A DNA stretch of 64,000 nucleotides from JBPOJN01 sp052033505 (GTDB taxonomy: Bacteria > UBA10199 > JACPAL01 > GCA-016699445), in NCBI GenBank assembly GCA_052033505.1, contig JBPOJN010000020.1:1-64000 (forward strand), read 5' to 3'. Of this stretch, positions 16,906 to 25,913 are shown piece by piece. How positions within the stretch are numbered: the stretch's first letter is position 1; every line of letters starts with the position of its first letter. A program made the translations under genes and the position numbers. Below the pieces are notes generated by a model. The model was not told the DNA's origin and ran no database searches. It saw only the letters and a list, made by a program, of their open reading frames with translations.

Positions 16906-17715
16906 TTGATCTTTTTTGGAACGTCTCGGCTCCGGGAGCCGGGAGAGATAAAAAAATTACGGAGATATTTGCATGTCTTATGTGAGACGGAACCTATCTT
17001 GAACTTAAGTGACTACCATAACCTTAAACGGCAACGAGAGGCCGCCAAGATCCCGCCGCGTACGCTGTGTTACGCGTGCTGGCGTCCGGGCGAATTTTGT
17101 TATTGTGCCAAAATACGCACGTTGGCGTTAGACCTGCATTTTGCAATTCTGATCCATCCTCTCGAGGAAAAAAGACCCATCGCGACCGGACGCATGGCGC
17201 ATTTGTGTTTGAAAAATTCGTGGCTGATCGAAGGCGATGATTTTTCGGAGCATGCGCAGGTGAATGCATTGATCTCCGATCCCGCTTATTTTCCGGTCGT
17301 ACTGTACCCGGGTCCGGAATCCGTCGACGTCTCGACGATGCCAGCGTCTGACCGTCTCAAAATTTTTCCCGATGGCAAGATACCTTTGATCCTCGTCATC
17401 GACGGCACTTGGAACACGGCGCGGCGCACGATGACCAGGAGCCGGAATCTGTCACGTCTCCCGCAGATCCGTTTCACGCCCGAAAAACCCTCGCGCATCC
17501 GCGTGCGCCACCAACCCGAAAAACACTGCCTCACGACGCTCGAGGCGATCCATGAAGTGGCTTGTTTGCTTTCGCCGGGAACCGAAGCCGGGAACTACGA
17601 TCCTCTTTTGGATGTTTTGGACTATATGGTCGGCTTGCAACTGCAGTTCACGCATCCGGGAAAAAGACGCGACGAAGGTCCTCGTAACTCCAGGCTACGC
17701 CGTCCCGAAAACTAA
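16906..17715 (+). CDS. DTW-domain protein, tRNA-uridine aminocarboxypropyltransferase-like
   Basis: The product has the DTW signature: a cysteine cluster CYACWRPGEFCYCAK, the HPLEEKRPIATGRM segment, and IDGTW (the D-x-T-W motif) followed by TLEAI in the C-terminal half. DTW enzymes transfer the 3-amino-3-carboxypropyl group of SAM to a tRNA uridine (acp3U). The frame opens at a TTG at 16906, but the first ~30 residues are unlikely to be translated. No ATG precedes the domain, and a TTG near 16999 (LNLSDYHNL) is the more plausible start. Family is clear; exact start is not. Confidence 0.82.
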   Translation: MIFFGTSRLREPGEIKKLRRYLHVLCETEPILNLSDYHNLKRQREAAKIPPRTLCYACWRPGEFCYCAKIRTLALDLHFAILIHPLEEKRPIATGRMAHLCLKNSWLIEGDDFSEHAQVNALISDPAYFPVVLYPGPESVDVSTMPASDRLKIFPDGKIPLILVIDGTWNTARRTMTRSRNLSRLPQIRFTPEKPSRIRVRHQPEKHCLTTLEAIHEVACLLSPGTEAGNYDPLLDVLDYMVGLQLQFTHPGKRRDEGPRNSRLRRPEN

Positions 17716-18908
17716 TTCTTCATTTCGCCTTCGACGACCAGGCGCAGTCTTTCGGGATCGGGCCACTCGAGGAAACGGCGGCCGTTGATGAAAATCGTCG
17801 GTGTGCCTTCGATCGTGAGTTTGGAGCCCGCTTCGATTTTAGATTTCAGCGCGCGGTCGGTTTCTTCTGAAACCAGGCACCCCTCAAACGCCGCCGTGTC
17901 GAGCTTGGCTTGGGCGGCCAACTCGCTCAAAAGAGGACGCGAGAGACGAGGCTGATTCTGGAAAAGCAGGTCGTGATACTCCCAAAAATGTCCTTGAGCT
18001 CCCGCACATGCCGCCGCCTTCGAAGCGATGCAGGCGAATTGATGGCCCTGCCCCTGTGGAATAACGGGATTGCATTGAGCGTCGAGGGGATAGTCGGAAA
18101 AATAAAACCCGATTTCATCGCGCACCGCGGCCGGCAGGCTTTTCAGGTACGGCTTCAAGGTGAACGCGGCTTTTTTGCAGTAAGGACACTGGAAATCCGA
18201 AAACTCCACGATGCGGATCTTGCCCTGAGGATTTCCCCATACCGGATGGCCCGTCACGTCGATATCGAAACGCTCGGTCGATCGGAATTTCGCAAGATAA
18301 GCTTCACGCGAAACTTCCACGTGAGGCCTGTGGATCATGGGGTTTAAACCGCGAAAAAAAATCAGTCCTCCGATCAGCGCCACCAGGCACACGACCGCGT
18401 TCAATAGGAATCTCTCTCTGAAATGAGTCTTCAGCTCGCCCATAAGTCCGCTCCAGCCGACGCCCATCGCGGACGGAAACAAAAGAAGTATCAAAAAATT
18501 CGCGACGTAGGTCGTCAGGCACAGGACGCAGACCACGCCTAAGATACGCAACGAAATATAAGCCATGGCGACGCTGTAGAGATTCGCCAGGACGACAGTG
18601 ATAAAGAAAAAAGCCAATGTCGCGCGCCGGTTTTTTTCCGAGGCGAACGCAGCATAGAGAAGCGCTCCCGCGAGCAGAGCATAGTACAGAAGTCCCAGTT
18701 CCGAATTCGGAACCGACATCCACGGCGTACGCACCGAAGAAAACCGGCTCGCGACCACGGTGTCGCAGTCGATGACTTCGGAGAGGTTGCAGAAACTTTT
18801 TTGGTCGAATCCTTTTTGCGCCAGACCGTAATGAAGCTGCGTCAACATCACAGAAACGACGAAAGCGATCGCGGTGAGCCCCAAAATCACGGTCAAAATT
18901 TTCTTCAT
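17712..18908 (-). CDS. VKOR-DsbA fusion, periplasmic disulfide-bond oxidase
   Basis: The N-terminal ~200 residues form a vitamin K epoxide reductase-type membrane domain with about five helices. It has the loop cysteines FCNLSEVIDCD and the quinone-proximal GVVCVLC (CxxC). A periplasmic thioredoxin/DsbA-like domain follows, with FSDFQCPYCKKAAF (catalytic CPYC) and the cis-proline region IEGTPTIFINGRRF. VKOR re-oxidises the DsbA-like domain with electrons passed to quinone, so one polypeptide does the work of DsbA plus DsbB. I chose ATG 18908 over the upstream GTG at 18941. The gene ends overlapping the DTW gene's stop by 4 bases. Confidence 0.9.
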   Translation of the reverse strand: MKKILTVILGLTAIAFVVSVMLTQLHYGLAQKGFDQKSFCNLSEVIDCDTVVASRFSSVRTPWMSVPNSELGLLYYALLAGALLYAAFASEKNRRATLAFFFITVVLANLYSVAMAYISLRILGVVCVLCLTTYVANFLILLLFPSAMGVGWSGLMGELKTHFRERFLLNAVVCLVALIGGLIFFRGLNPMIHRPHVEVSREAYLAKFRSTERFDIDVTGHPVWGNPQGKIRIVEFSDFQCPYCKKAAFTLKPYLKSLPAAVRDEIGFYFSDYPLDAQCNPVIPQGQGHQFACIASKAAACAGAQGHFWEYHDLLFQNQPRLSRPLLSELAAQAKLDTAAFEGCLVSEETDRALKSKIEAGSKLTIEGTPTIFINGRRFLEWPDPERLRLVVEGEMKN

Positions 18909-18979
18909 GGCGAATTTATAGGGGTGGTCTTTTTTAAACACAACTTGATAATTCCCCGACGTTCTCCTAATGCCGGTTC

Positions 18980-19300
18980 ATGGACGCAGGCTCACTCCCC
19001 AACGACGCGGCAGTCCCGAACGCCGAAACCGTTTCTTTCAACCCCGTTCCCACGGCGGCCGCGGATGCGATCGGCCCCGACGATAAATTCCGCAAGGGCC
19101 GCATCGTCAAATACTTCCCTCAGTCCAGCTACGGTTTTGTACGCGACGAACGCGGCAAGGAAATCTACTTCCACCTGGACGAACTGCGCTTTATCGGCGC
19201 GAAAAACGACCGTCGCTATGTCTGCGAAGGCGCCCCCGTAGGCGTCGACGTAAGCCGTACGTCCCGGGGCCTGCGTATCGTCAAAATGAAGTTATATTAG
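18980..19300 (+). CDS. cold-shock-domain protein with N-terminal extension
   Basis: The 106-residue protein contains one CSD-like OB fold: [20 protein letters not shown], then [13 protein letters not shown], ending [19 protein letters not shown]. The RNP1 (K-x-Y/G-F-V) and RNP2 (I-Y-F-H) positions are recognisable, although the glycine of K-G-F-G-F is replaced (SSYGFV). The first ~35 residues are low-complexity and acidic. It probably binds single-stranded RNA or DNA. It is convergent with the next gene, overlapping by 4 bases. Confidence 0.75.
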   Translation: MDAGSLPNDAAVPNAETVSFNPVPTAAADAIGPDDKFRKGRIVKYFPQSSYGFVRDERGKEIYFHLDELRFIGAKNDRRYVCEGAPVGVDVSRTSRGLRIVKMKLY

Positions 19301-21357
19301 GACAGGCGGTAGGTTTCTTTCACGAGGATCAAATCCCGGACTTCTTCCCATGCCGTCGCCGGTTTCCGGCAGGCGTGATTTTCACAAACGTAAATCGCGG
19401 CTTTCCCGTTCACGGCTTTTTTATCGCGCGCGACTGGCGGCGATTCTTCGCCCCCGTCGCTTAAGATCGTGACTTGGTTCGGCATAAAATTTTTACGAAT
19501 GTCTTTTAACCAGGCTTGCGCTTGCACCCACGCTTGGGTTTCCTTCTTATCCGCCGCGATCACGACCTGCTTCGAGCGGTCGGTGGCGTAATCGACCGCC
19601 ATCAGAAGCGCCGGGGAACCCTGAGGGTGCGTCTCGACGAAACGCGCGAAGACCTTGAAAATCCGGTCGGCTTTCTCGCGGAATTTTTCCTCGGCGGTCA
19701 GATCGTAAAGTTTGAGCAGGTTCAAGGCCGCGACCGAATTTCCCGAGGGCACGGCGCCGTCGTAAATGTCCTTCGAGCGCGCGATCAGTGAAGGATCCTT
19801 CGCATCGGTGAAAAAATAACCGCCTTTTTCCGAGTCCCAAAAAGACTCGTCACACTTCGCCTGGAGGTCCAAGGCAAAACGATACCAACGCGGATTGAAA
19901 TCGGTTTCGTAGAGATCAAGCAGCCCCTGAATCACGAACGTGTAATCATCCAACGACGCCGCAAACCGCGCTTCCCCGTCGCGATAACGACGTTTCAGGC
20001 CGGTTTCCGGATCCCAAAGTTTTCTAAAAATGAAATCCGCGGCGTTTTGGGCGGCCTTGAGATACTTATCATCGCCCAGGACTTGAGCCGCGTAAGCAAA
20101 AGACCCCATCATCAGGCCGTTCCAAGACGCGAGAACCTTGTCGTCTTTATAAGGCGGAATTCTTTTTTTCCGGATCTCGAAAAGTTTCGCCATTAGGGCG
20201 GCATTTTCCGGGTCTTTTCTTAAATCCCAAGACAGTCCGTCGCGGTAAGTCAGGATGTTCTTCTCTTCAAAATTCCCGTGCGCGGTGACTGGGAACAACG
20301 TCTTAAGGCGCGTGAGTTCCGCATCGGGCAAGAGCGAGCGCAGTTCGTCTTCGCTCCAAACGTAGAATTTCCCCTCGACGCCTTCGCTGTCGGCGTCTTC
20401 GGCGGAGTAGTAACCGCCTTCCGGCGACGTCATATCGCGTAGCACGTAATCCAACGTCTCTCGCGCGACGCCCGACCAGAGGGGATTTTCGGGAGTGATC
20501 GCATGCGCTTCGAGGTAAGCGCGCGCGAGGAGAGCGTTGTCGTACAGCATTTTTTCGAAATGCGGCACGAGCCACTTCGCATCGGTCGCGTAGCGATGGA
20601 ACCCGCCGCCCAAGTGATCGAAAATCCCGCCGCGCGCCATTTTTTCGAGTGAATGCTCCGCCATCTGCAGAGCCGAAGCGTCGCCGGTACGGCGATGAAT
20701 GCGAAGCAGTAACGAAATCGTTTCCGACCGCGGGAATTTAGGCGCGCCGCCGAAGCCGCCCTCACGGGGATCGAAGATGTCTCGGAGCTGGGCGTACGCG
20801 CGTTTCAGCGACTCTATACCTAAGGCTTGGACGCCGGCCGCGTCGCTCGCGCGGTCCATGAACTTCAACGCATCACCGACCTCCTCCGCCGCGCTGACGA
20901 GTTTCTGGCGTTCGTTTTTCCAGACCTGTGCGATTTGCTTCAAGATATCGGGAAACCCGGGGCGTCCCCAGCGGCTTTCGGGCGGAAAATAAGTCCCGCC
21001 CCAAAAAGGCCTCAATCCATGATCCAAAAAAGCCGACAGCGGCCAGCCGCCCGAACCCGTCATGCCCTGGACCGCGTTCATGTAGATTTGATCAACGTCC
21101 GGACGCTCCTCGCGGTCGACTTTGATCGAGACGAAATGCTCGTTCATGATCCGCGCGATGGCTTCGTTCTCGAACGACTCGCGCTCCATGACGTGGCACC
21201 AATGGCAGGTGGAATAACCGATCGAGAGGAAGATCGGCTTGTCCTCCGCACGCGCCTTCGCGAACGCTTCCTCGCCCCAAGGATACCAATCCACGGGGTT
21301 ATGCGCGTGCTGGAGCAGGTACGGACTTTTTTCGAGGTGGAGACGGTTCGTCGGCAA
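19297..21357 (-). CDS. YyaL/SSP411-type thioredoxin-domain protein (DUF255)
   Basis: The protein matches the YyaL family over its whole length (about 686 residues): [20 protein letters not shown], then [20 protein letters not shown], the thioredoxin-like motif [15 protein letters not shown], and [15 protein letters not shown] long (alpha/alpha)6-barrel follows with [20 protein letters not shown] and [11 protein letters not shown]. Family members combine a thioredoxin fold with a glycosidase-like barrel, and their substrate is not established. The frame continues upstream to 21474, but that part lies inside the next gene. A TTG at 21357 (LPTNRLH) fits the family's usual start, 6 bp after the upstream stop. 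Confidence 0.85.
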   Translation of the reverse strand: MPTNRLHLEKSPYLLQHAHNPVDWYPWGEEAFAKARAEDKPIFLSIGYSTCHWCHVMERESFENEAIARIMNEHFVSIKVDREERPDVDQIYMNAVQGMTGSGGWPLSAFLDHGLRPFWGGTYFPPESRWGRPGFPDILKQIAQVWKNERQKLVSAAEEVGDALKFMDRASDAAGVQALGIESLKRAYAQLRDIFDPREGGFGGAPKFPRSETISLLLRIHRRTGDASALQMAEHSLEKMARGGIFDHLGGGFHRYATDAKWLVPHFEKMLYDNALLARAYLEAHAITPENPLWSGVARETLDYVLRDMTSPEGGYYSAEDADSEGVEGKFYVWSEDELRSLLPDAELTRLKTLFPVTAHGNFEEKNILTYRDGLSWDLRKDPENAALMAKLFEIRKKRIPPYKDDKVLASWNGLMMGSFAYAAQVLGDDKYLKAAQNAADFIFRKLWDPETGLKRRYRDGEARFAASLDDYTFVIQGLLDLYETDFNPRWYRFALDLQAKCDESFWDSEKGGYFFTDAKDPSLIARSKDIYDGAVPSGNSVAALNLLKLYDLTAEEKFREKADRIFKVFARFVETHPQGSPALLMAVDYATDRSKQVVIAADKKETQAWVQAQAWLKDIRKNFMPNQVTILSDGGEESPPVARDKKAVNGKAAIYVCENHACRKPATAWEEVRDLILVKETYRLS

Positions 21358-21362
21358 GAGGG

Positions 21363-21704
21363 CTATTTCTTGATGAATTTTCCGTCGACGATCTCGATCG
21401 TCGCCGAAGTTTCGGTATCGGGAAATTTGACCTTGGAGGTATCGTAGAGTTTGCCGGTGTAATTCAACGTGCAACCGTCCGCGTATTTATTATCGAGACT
21501 CTTTTCTTCGCCGGCCCCGATTTGCGCCTGGACCAACCCACCGAAACAGGAAAATTCCACTTCATAGGGGACTTTGTCTTTATTGGTGATCTTGATGACG
21601 CCTTTCGTCTTCGCAGCGGCAGGCGCCGTTTCCTGAGCCGAAACTGCTCCAGCTCCTGCAATGACGAACAAGGACGCTAAAACTACGGATGTGATTTTTT
21701 TCAT
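21363..21704 (-). CDS. small exported protein
   Basis: A Sec signal peptide ([20 protein letters not shown], cleaved after VSAQ or near it) precedes a ~90-residue mature protein. The protein has beta-strand character: [20 protein letters not shown], then [20 protein letters not shown], then [15 protein letters not shown]. Two cysteines could form one disulfide. GGAG lies about 7 bases before the ATG. It is the first gene of a likely two-gene unit with the YyaL-type protein, whose start is 6 bp downstream. Function is not recognised. Confidence 0.65.
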   Translation of the reverse strand: MKKITSVVLASLFVIAGAGAVSAQETAPAAAKTKGVIKITNKDKVPYEVEFSCFGGLVQAQIGAGEEKSLDNKYADGCTLNYTGKLYDTSKVKFPDTETSATIEIVDGKFIKK

Positions 21705-21811
21705 GGATTCTCCTTTGGAGGAAGTTGGTTACAAGGGGCCGGTGGCGCCTGTCAACGTTAAGGCCGTTACTTTTTCTCGCCTTCCGGGGCGACATGCTTC
21801 ATGGGGATTCC

Positions 21812-22108
21812 ATGAACCTTCAAAAACTCTCCGAACGCTTCTTATGGGTCGGCAAAATCGAAGGCTACAGCTATCTTGCCCTGCTCGGCATCGCGATGCC
21901 GCTGAAATATTTTTTCGGGATGCCCCAGTGGGTCCGTGTCGTCGGCATGGCGCACGGTATCCTCTTTGTGGCTTTTATGGCGCTCTTGGCCGCGATGTTT
22001 TTCAAAGCGAAGATGCCGTTTAAGAACGCTGTGATTTGCTTCCTACTTTCGCTCGTACCGTTTGGAACTTTTTTTCTTAAAAAACAGATCCCTGAAAAAA
22101 TTCTCTAG
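21812..22108 (+). CDS. DUF3817-family membrane protein
   Basis: The 98-residue protein has three transmembrane helices and the family pattern: F..VG..EGYSYLALLGIAMPLKYFFG, then VRVVGMAHGILFVAFMALL, then FLLSLVPFGTFFLKKQI. DUF3817 proteins are small inner-membrane proteins that occur alone or fused to transporters, and their role is undefined. I use ATG 21812, which has GGGGA upstream and the usual family length, rather than the start at 21725. Confidence 0.75.
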   Translation: MNLQKLSERFLWVGKIEGYSYLALLGIAMPLKYFFGMPQWVRVVGMAHGILFVAFMALLAAMFFKAKMPFKNAVICFLLSLVPFGTFFLKKQIPEKIL

Positions 22109-22144
22109 CAACGCCCCGTCGTCCGAAACGATGACGGGAACGTG

Positions 22145-23065
22145 ATGCTGACAACTCTCCACCCTCGAATTCCCGCGACTTTCTTCGATGAGTCTTTGCG
22201 AACGGATTTCATCGAGAAATTAGAGCAAGCTGGAGGTGTCGCGTCTTCCGTACCATTACCGCGCGCAGCGGCTACGTATTTCCACGCCGGGACCATCACA
22301 CCCACGATTGAAGTAAAAATCAATCGCGATCGATGGTATTCGTTCGGAAGATCTTTTTTAAACGGAGCGTTTCCCTTCGTGGAAGAGTTGCTGTTGAAGA
22401 CGGACGAACTTTTAGGTCTGGGTGGTTTTCTTTTTGATTACGAGAAATCATTTTTCACCCTGCGTTTTGTCCCTCAGGCTCTTTTCATGAGCGCCTCGAT
22501 CTATTTCGGAGGCAATGCTCCCGTTTTGGGGGAACCTACCTGTGGGCTATCTCTCCTCTCGGAAGTACGCGACTTATTTTCTGACGATAAACGGCCGGTG
22601 AATTTAGATACCGTCCCTTATCAAGTGCACGGCAAAGGCCCTGTTCTCCCTTATATCGGAGCCTTGCACGATTGGCTGCACATCCTGCGCAGCACGCGCG
22701 TGCCGCAGCCTTTTCGTCGGGACCAAGTACTATTGTTCGACGCCGCTTCCGCTATTCCCCAAAAAATTTCACGAGGGGAGGAAGTTCTGGAAGCATTCTT
22801 GGATGGCCCGTCCCAAGATCAATTAGAAGGATTTTCAGGATATCTCTTTTATCAACATCTCTTTCGACTCGTGAACGCCTACCTGGCGCCGGTCGACGTC
22901 TCAAAACCCGAACGAGATTTCGCCGTGTCTTTCGGACGCGAATTGCTGACGCGCCTGGAAGGCCATCCTCGGCGCGAGATGATGCTCGGAGCTTACAGCT
23001 GGGAAATTTATCGGAAATGGGTCTTTGATTCCGTTACCGAGAATTCTCTTAATTCGTTTCGATAG
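22145..23065 (+). CDS. hypothetical protein
   Basis: The 306-residue product is soluble, mixed alpha/beta, and rich in aromatic residues (DRWYSFGRSFLNGAFPFVEE, LFYQHLFRLVNAYLAPVDV). I recognise no family or motif. ATG 22145 directly follows a GTG that is also in frame. The gene is convergent with the MqnA/MqnD-family gene, overlapping by 17 bases at the 3' ends. Its codon use matches the surrounding genes, so it is a real but orphan gene. Confidence 0.55.
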   Translation: MLTTLHPRIPATFFDESLRTDFIEKLEQAGGVASSVPLPRAAATYFHAGTITPTIEVKINRDRWYSFGRSFLNGAFPFVEELLLKTDELLGLGGFLFDYEKSFFTLRFVPQALFMSASIYFGGNAPVLGEPTCGLSLLSEVRDLFSDDKRPVNLDTVPYQVHGKGPVLPYIGALHDWLHILRSTRVPQPFRRDQVLLFDAASAIPQKISRGEEVLEAFLDGPSQDQLEGFSGYLFYQHLFRLVNAYLAPVDVSKPERDFAVSFGRELLTRLEGHPRREMMLGAYSWEIYRKWVFDSVTENSLNSFR

Positions 23066-24035
23066 AAGAGGACGAAGCTGCCTGTTCTTCCGGCAGCACA
23101 ATCTCTGCAAGAATTTGAGATTCTTCCTCACCGGGAGCGGCTCCGGACACGTCACTACGCACGCGGCCGCGTTTGACGTCGAAGACGCAGTCGTCGATTT
23201 CGATGGATTGCTTCAAGACACCCTCGCGATAAGCACGATCCAAGAGCACGCGGATGGATTTCAAGCCCTGGCGTCCCATGTCGACGGTCAGCGCGTTCGC
23301 GTATTTCCCGATGAACTCGTCGGCCTTTTCGCGGTCCAAGCCTCGCGCGAACGGCAGCGCGTAGTCCAGCGCCTCTTCGCGATGATCGAGCGCGTATTGG
23401 ACGCTCTTTTGGACCAAGAGTCCTATTTCACGGATGAGCTGCGGATCCAAGTCGCGGCGCACCGCGATCATGCCCAGAGGCAGCGGGAGCTTGGTTTGCT
23501 TATGCCACCATTCGCCCAAGTCGACGACTTTGTGCAGGCCTTTGTCGGCATAGGAGAGTTGGCCTTCGTGGATGACCAAGCCAGCATCGAAACGCCCGGC
23601 GTCGACTTCGTCCATGATCTTATCAAAAGCGGTTTCCGTGTAACAAACGCCGGACTTTCCTTCGCCGGCCAAGTCATGCTCGTAAAGTTTTAGCGTCATG
23701 AACGCCGTCGTCCGACGCCCTGGGATACCCAGATGCGATTTGAGGAGTTGTTTCGGCTTCAACACCTTCCGCGACACGACGACGGGACCGTAAGACTCCC
23801 CGAAACACGCGCCGGCAGTCAGGATGAAATACTTGTCGGCGATCGCCGGATAGGCATGCAGCGAAATGGCGGTGACTTCGTAAGTCCCTTCGAGCGCCTT
23901 GCGATTCAACGTCTCGATATCTTCTCGGACGTCTACAGGTTCGATTGAACCGCGATCGATTTTTCCGTTCAGAAGCGCATAGTGCATGAACGCATCGTCG
24001 GCATCGGGGCTGTGGGCAAAATGGATTTTAGTCAT
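23049..24035 (-). CDS. MqnA/MqnD-family protein
   Basis: The product (328 residues) belongs to the periplasmic-binding-protein-fold family that includes the futalosine-pathway enzymes MqnA and MqnD. It begins IHFAHSPDADDAFMHYALLN, has the family's ITAISLHAYP-type segment and the GACFGESYGPVVVSR loop, then GLVIHEGQLSYADKGL. MqnD converts cyclic dehypoxanthine futalosine to 1,4-dihydroxy-6-naphthoate for menaquinone. This subtype ('SPDADDAF') differs from canonical MqnD ('SPCPNDTF'), so the exact reaction is uncertain and a different small-carboxylate substrate is possible. No other mqn gene is present in the window. Confidence 0.7.
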   Translation of the reverse strand: MTKIHFAHSPDADDAFMHYALLNGKIDRGSIEPVDVREDIETLNRKALEGTYEVTAISLHAYPAIADKYFILTAGACFGESYGPVVVSRKVLKPKQLLKSHLGIPGRRTTAFMTLKLYEHDLAGEGKSGVCYTETAFDKIMDEVDAGRFDAGLVIHEGQLSYADKGLHKVVDLGEWWHKQTKLPLPLGMIAVRRDLDPQLIREIGLLVQKSVQYALDHREEALDYALPFARGLDREKADEFIGKYANALTVDMGRQGLKSIRVLLDRAYREGVLKQSIEIDDCVFDVKRGRVRSDVSGAAPGEEESQILAEIVLPEEQAASSSSIETN

Positions 24036-24086
24036 ACGGTGTGTTTCGCGAAAAAAGCTTTATAGGTCAACCTTTTTTATGAAATT

Positions 24087-24124
24087 TTGTAGTGTTTGAC
24101 ACTACAATTTTTTTGGGGTATTCT
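24087..24124 (+). promoter_or_regulatory. brnTA promoter with overlapping palindromic operator
   Basis: TTGACA (24096-24101) and TATTCT (24119-24124) are separated by exactly 17 bases, a good sigma70-type promoter. A palindrome with perfect 9-bp arms, TTGTAGTGT (24087-24095) and ACACTACAA (24099-24107), covers the -35 box. BrnA-type antitoxins repress their own operon at such sites, so this is probably the BrnA operator. The toxin start is 9 bases after the -10 box. Confidence 0.75.
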
Positions 24125-24133
24125 TGGCACCGG

Positions 24134-24394
24134 ATGCAAGAGATCGCCTTTGATTGGGACCAGTGGAATGTTCAGAAGAATGAACTCAAGCACGGCGTTT
24201 CCTCCATAGAAGCCGAAAGCTGCTTCTACGATCCGAGCTTAAGCCTCTTTCAAGATACAAGGCATTCCTCGAGCGAGGAGGCCAGGTGCATTCTTTACGC
24301 CAAAAGCATGGAGTCTCGCATCCTCATGGTGGGATTCACGATCCGGGATCATCGGGTGCGCATCATTACGGCCCGGCCAGCCTCACGAAAATAA
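24134..24394 (+). CDS. brnT: BrnT-family toxin (RelE-fold ribonuclease)
   Basis: From ATG 24134 the 86-residue product shows the BrnT pattern: FDWDQWNVQKNELKHGVSSI, then EAESCFYDP...FQDTRHSSSEEAR, then SRILMVGFTIRDHRVRIITA with RPAS at the end. BrnT is a toxin that cleaves RNA and is neutralised by BrnA, encoded immediately downstream. The frame is open upstream to 24092, but that start would lie inside the operator/promoter, so 24134 is better. The pair forms a self-contained toxin-antitoxin locus, opposite in direction to the MqnA/MqnD-family gene. Confidence 0.88.
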   Translation: MQEIAFDWDQWNVQKNELKHGVSSIEAESCFYDPSLSLFQDTRHSSSEEARCILYAKSMESRILMVGFTIRDHRVRIITARPASRK

Positions 24395-24404
24395 AGGAAA
24401 GTTT

Positions 24405-24662
24405 ATTAAGAAAACCTCTAGCCTGACCGAGATCCGGGATTACGACGACACGGAAACGACTGGCTTCATTGATAAGAGAAAAAGATTAAAAATCTCTGAT
24501 CTGGGATTGAAACTCCCCGAGACCCCTCCCACGCAAGTGGTCTCTATCCGCCTCCCCACGCCGCTTCTGAATCAAATCCGGGCCCGGGCCAGTGCCCAGG
24601 ATATTCCTTATCAGGCCCTGATCAAAATTTTGCTGTCTCGTTCCCTGAAAAAAGCGGCTTAA
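24405..24662 (+). CDS. brnA: BrnA-family antitoxin, apparent ATT start codon
   Basis: An 85-residue frame follows the toxin by 10 bases. It ends with an RHH-type DNA-binding domain: VVSIRLPTPLLNQIRARASA, then QDIPYQALIKILLSRSL, the usual BrnA arrangement (iSLRLP..ll..ik..A...gipYQ.Lik..L). The N-terminal segment (KKTSSLTEIRDYDDTETTGF) fits the toxin-wrapping region. No ATG, GTG or TTG occurs in frame before the conserved region. ATT at 24405 is six bases after AGGA and gives the family-typical start 'MKK'. CTG at 24423 is the alternative. BrnA neutralises BrnT and represses the operon. Confidence 0.75.
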   Translation: MKKTSSLTEIRDYDDTETTGFIDKRKRLKISDLGLKLPETPPTQVVSIRLPTPLLNQIRARASAQDIPYQALIKILLSRSLKKAA

Positions 24663-24985
24663 AGCTTCTGATCATACAGCTCGCCCGTGTTGCGGTCGAA
24701 CTCGGTGAATTTAGGATCATGGGTAAACCCGCGATACTCGGACCGGCAACGGTAGCAGACCAGCATCCAGGGCGTGCGCCGGAAAATAATGAAGTCGATC
24801 AGGGCGACGACGATCAGGGAAATTCCGTAAGAAAACGGCACCGCGATCATCCCTAAAATCACGATCGGGATCGCGATCTTCCGTGGAAAGTCTTTTTGTA
24901 GATAAAGGTCCTTCGAATCGCATGCCTGACAGGAAGAAATCATCTCCCGGAGGGCGCTGGCCTGAAATTTTGTCTTTTCCGCCAT
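24659..24985 (-). CDS. small zinc-ribbon membrane protein
   Basis: From ATG 24985 the 108-residue product contains a split zinc ribbon. A first knuckle (SSCQACDSKDLYLQKDF) is separated by two hydrophobic stretches (IAIPIVILGMIAVPFSYGIS and LIVVALIDFIIF) from a second knuckle (MLVCYRCRSEYRGF). This suggests a membrane hairpin with both ends cytoplasmic and a zinc site closing it. Its stop codon overlaps the stop of brnA by 4 bases in convergent orientation. It is divergent from purC, sharing a 45-bp intergenic region. Function is unknown. Confidence 0.7.
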   Translation of the reverse strand: MAEKTKFQASALREMISSCQACDSKDLYLQKDFPRKIAIPIVILGMIAVPFSYGISLIVVALIDFIIFRRTPWMLVCYRCRSEYRGFTHDPKFTEFDRNTGELYDQKL

Positions 24986-25030
24986 AACTTGCTTGCACCT
25001 GAAAAAAAGCCGTCCTAACTCCCTTCCTCT

Positions 25031-25909
25031 ATGGCAACCACACTCTATCAATCCGATCTGCCTTATCTCAAACTTTTGTTCCGCGGCAAGGTCCGCGACA
25101 TCTACGATCTCGGGGACGAACTTTTGCTCGTGGCAACGGACCGCCTCTCGGCCTTCGACGTCGTGTTCCCGAATCCAATTCCGGGCAAGGGCGAAATCCT
25201 GACGCAGATGAGTCTCTTTTGGTTCGACCGCATGAAGGGCATCATCCCGCATCATCTCTCGGAGAAGCCCGTGGCCGATCTTTTCAAGACGCCCGAAGAA
25301 AAAGCCCTTTATACCAAACGCTCCATGCGCGTGAAGAAAACCCAGCCCCTCGCGATCGAAGCCGTGATCCGTGGCTATATTTCGGGATCGGGATGGAACG
25401 ATTATCAAAAAACCGGAAAGGTCTGCGGTATCGCCCTGCCGATGGGGCTCAAAGAATCCCAGAAACTTCCCGAGACGATTTTCACGCCCGCGACCAAAGC
25501 GCCCCAAGGGGAGCACGACGAAAACATTTCGTTCGAAGGCGCCTGTGAAATCGTCGGTAAAGAAACCGCCGAACGCGTCCGCGACGTGAGTCTGAAAATT
25601 TACAGCGAAGGCCTGAAACACGCCGACAGCCGGGGCTTACTGCTCGCCGACACGAAATTCGAATTTGGGCATTTCAACGGCGAACTGATCCTGATCGACG
25701 AAGTCCTGACGCCCGATTCGTCGCGCTTTTGGCCCAAAGACCACTACCAAGTCGGCATCTCGCCGCCGAGCTTCGACAAACAATTCGTGCGCGATTACCT
25801 GAATAAGATCGGCTGGAACAAAAAACCGCCCGCGCCGGAGCTCCCCGCCGAGATCGTGGAAAAGACTTCCGAGAAATATCAGGAAGCTCTTTCAAGATTG
25901 ACGGGTTAA
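25031..25909 (+). CDS. purC: phosphoribosylaminoimidazole-succinocarboxamide synthase
   Basis: The 292-residue protein is a full-length SAICAR synthetase of the longer type. Visible signatures are LLFRGKVRDIYDLGDELLLV, then ATDRLSAFDVVF (ATP-binding region), VEAVIRGYISGSGW, and DTKFEFGHFNGELILIDEVL, then TPDSSRFWP. The enzyme joins aspartate to CAIR with ATP in purine synthesis. It stands alone, with no other pur genes nearby. Start ATG 25031 fits the family N-terminus. Confidence 0.96.
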   Translation: MATTLYQSDLPYLKLLFRGKVRDIYDLGDELLLVATDRLSAFDVVFPNPIPGKGEILTQMSLFWFDRMKGIIPHHLSEKPVADLFKTPEEKALYTKRSMRVKKTQPLAIEAVIRGYISGSGWNDYQKTGKVCGIALPMGLKESQKLPETIFTPATKAPQGEHDENISFEGACEIVGKETAERVRDVSLKIYSEGLKHADSRGLLLADTKFEFGHFNGELILIDEVLTPDSSRFWPKDHYQVGISPPSFDKQFVRDYLNKIGWNKKPPAPELPAEIVEKTSEKYQEALSRLTG

Positions 25910-25913
25910 ATCC

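Noticed and set aside
23025..23693. Plus-strand frame of 222 codons within the MqnA/MqnD-family gene
   Set aside because: Antisense to a gene with clear family motifs; no independent support.
24659..25621. Long minus-strand frame covering most of purC
   Set aside because: Only its 3' part (24659-24985, the zinc-ribbon protein) is supported; the upstream extension is antisense to purC.
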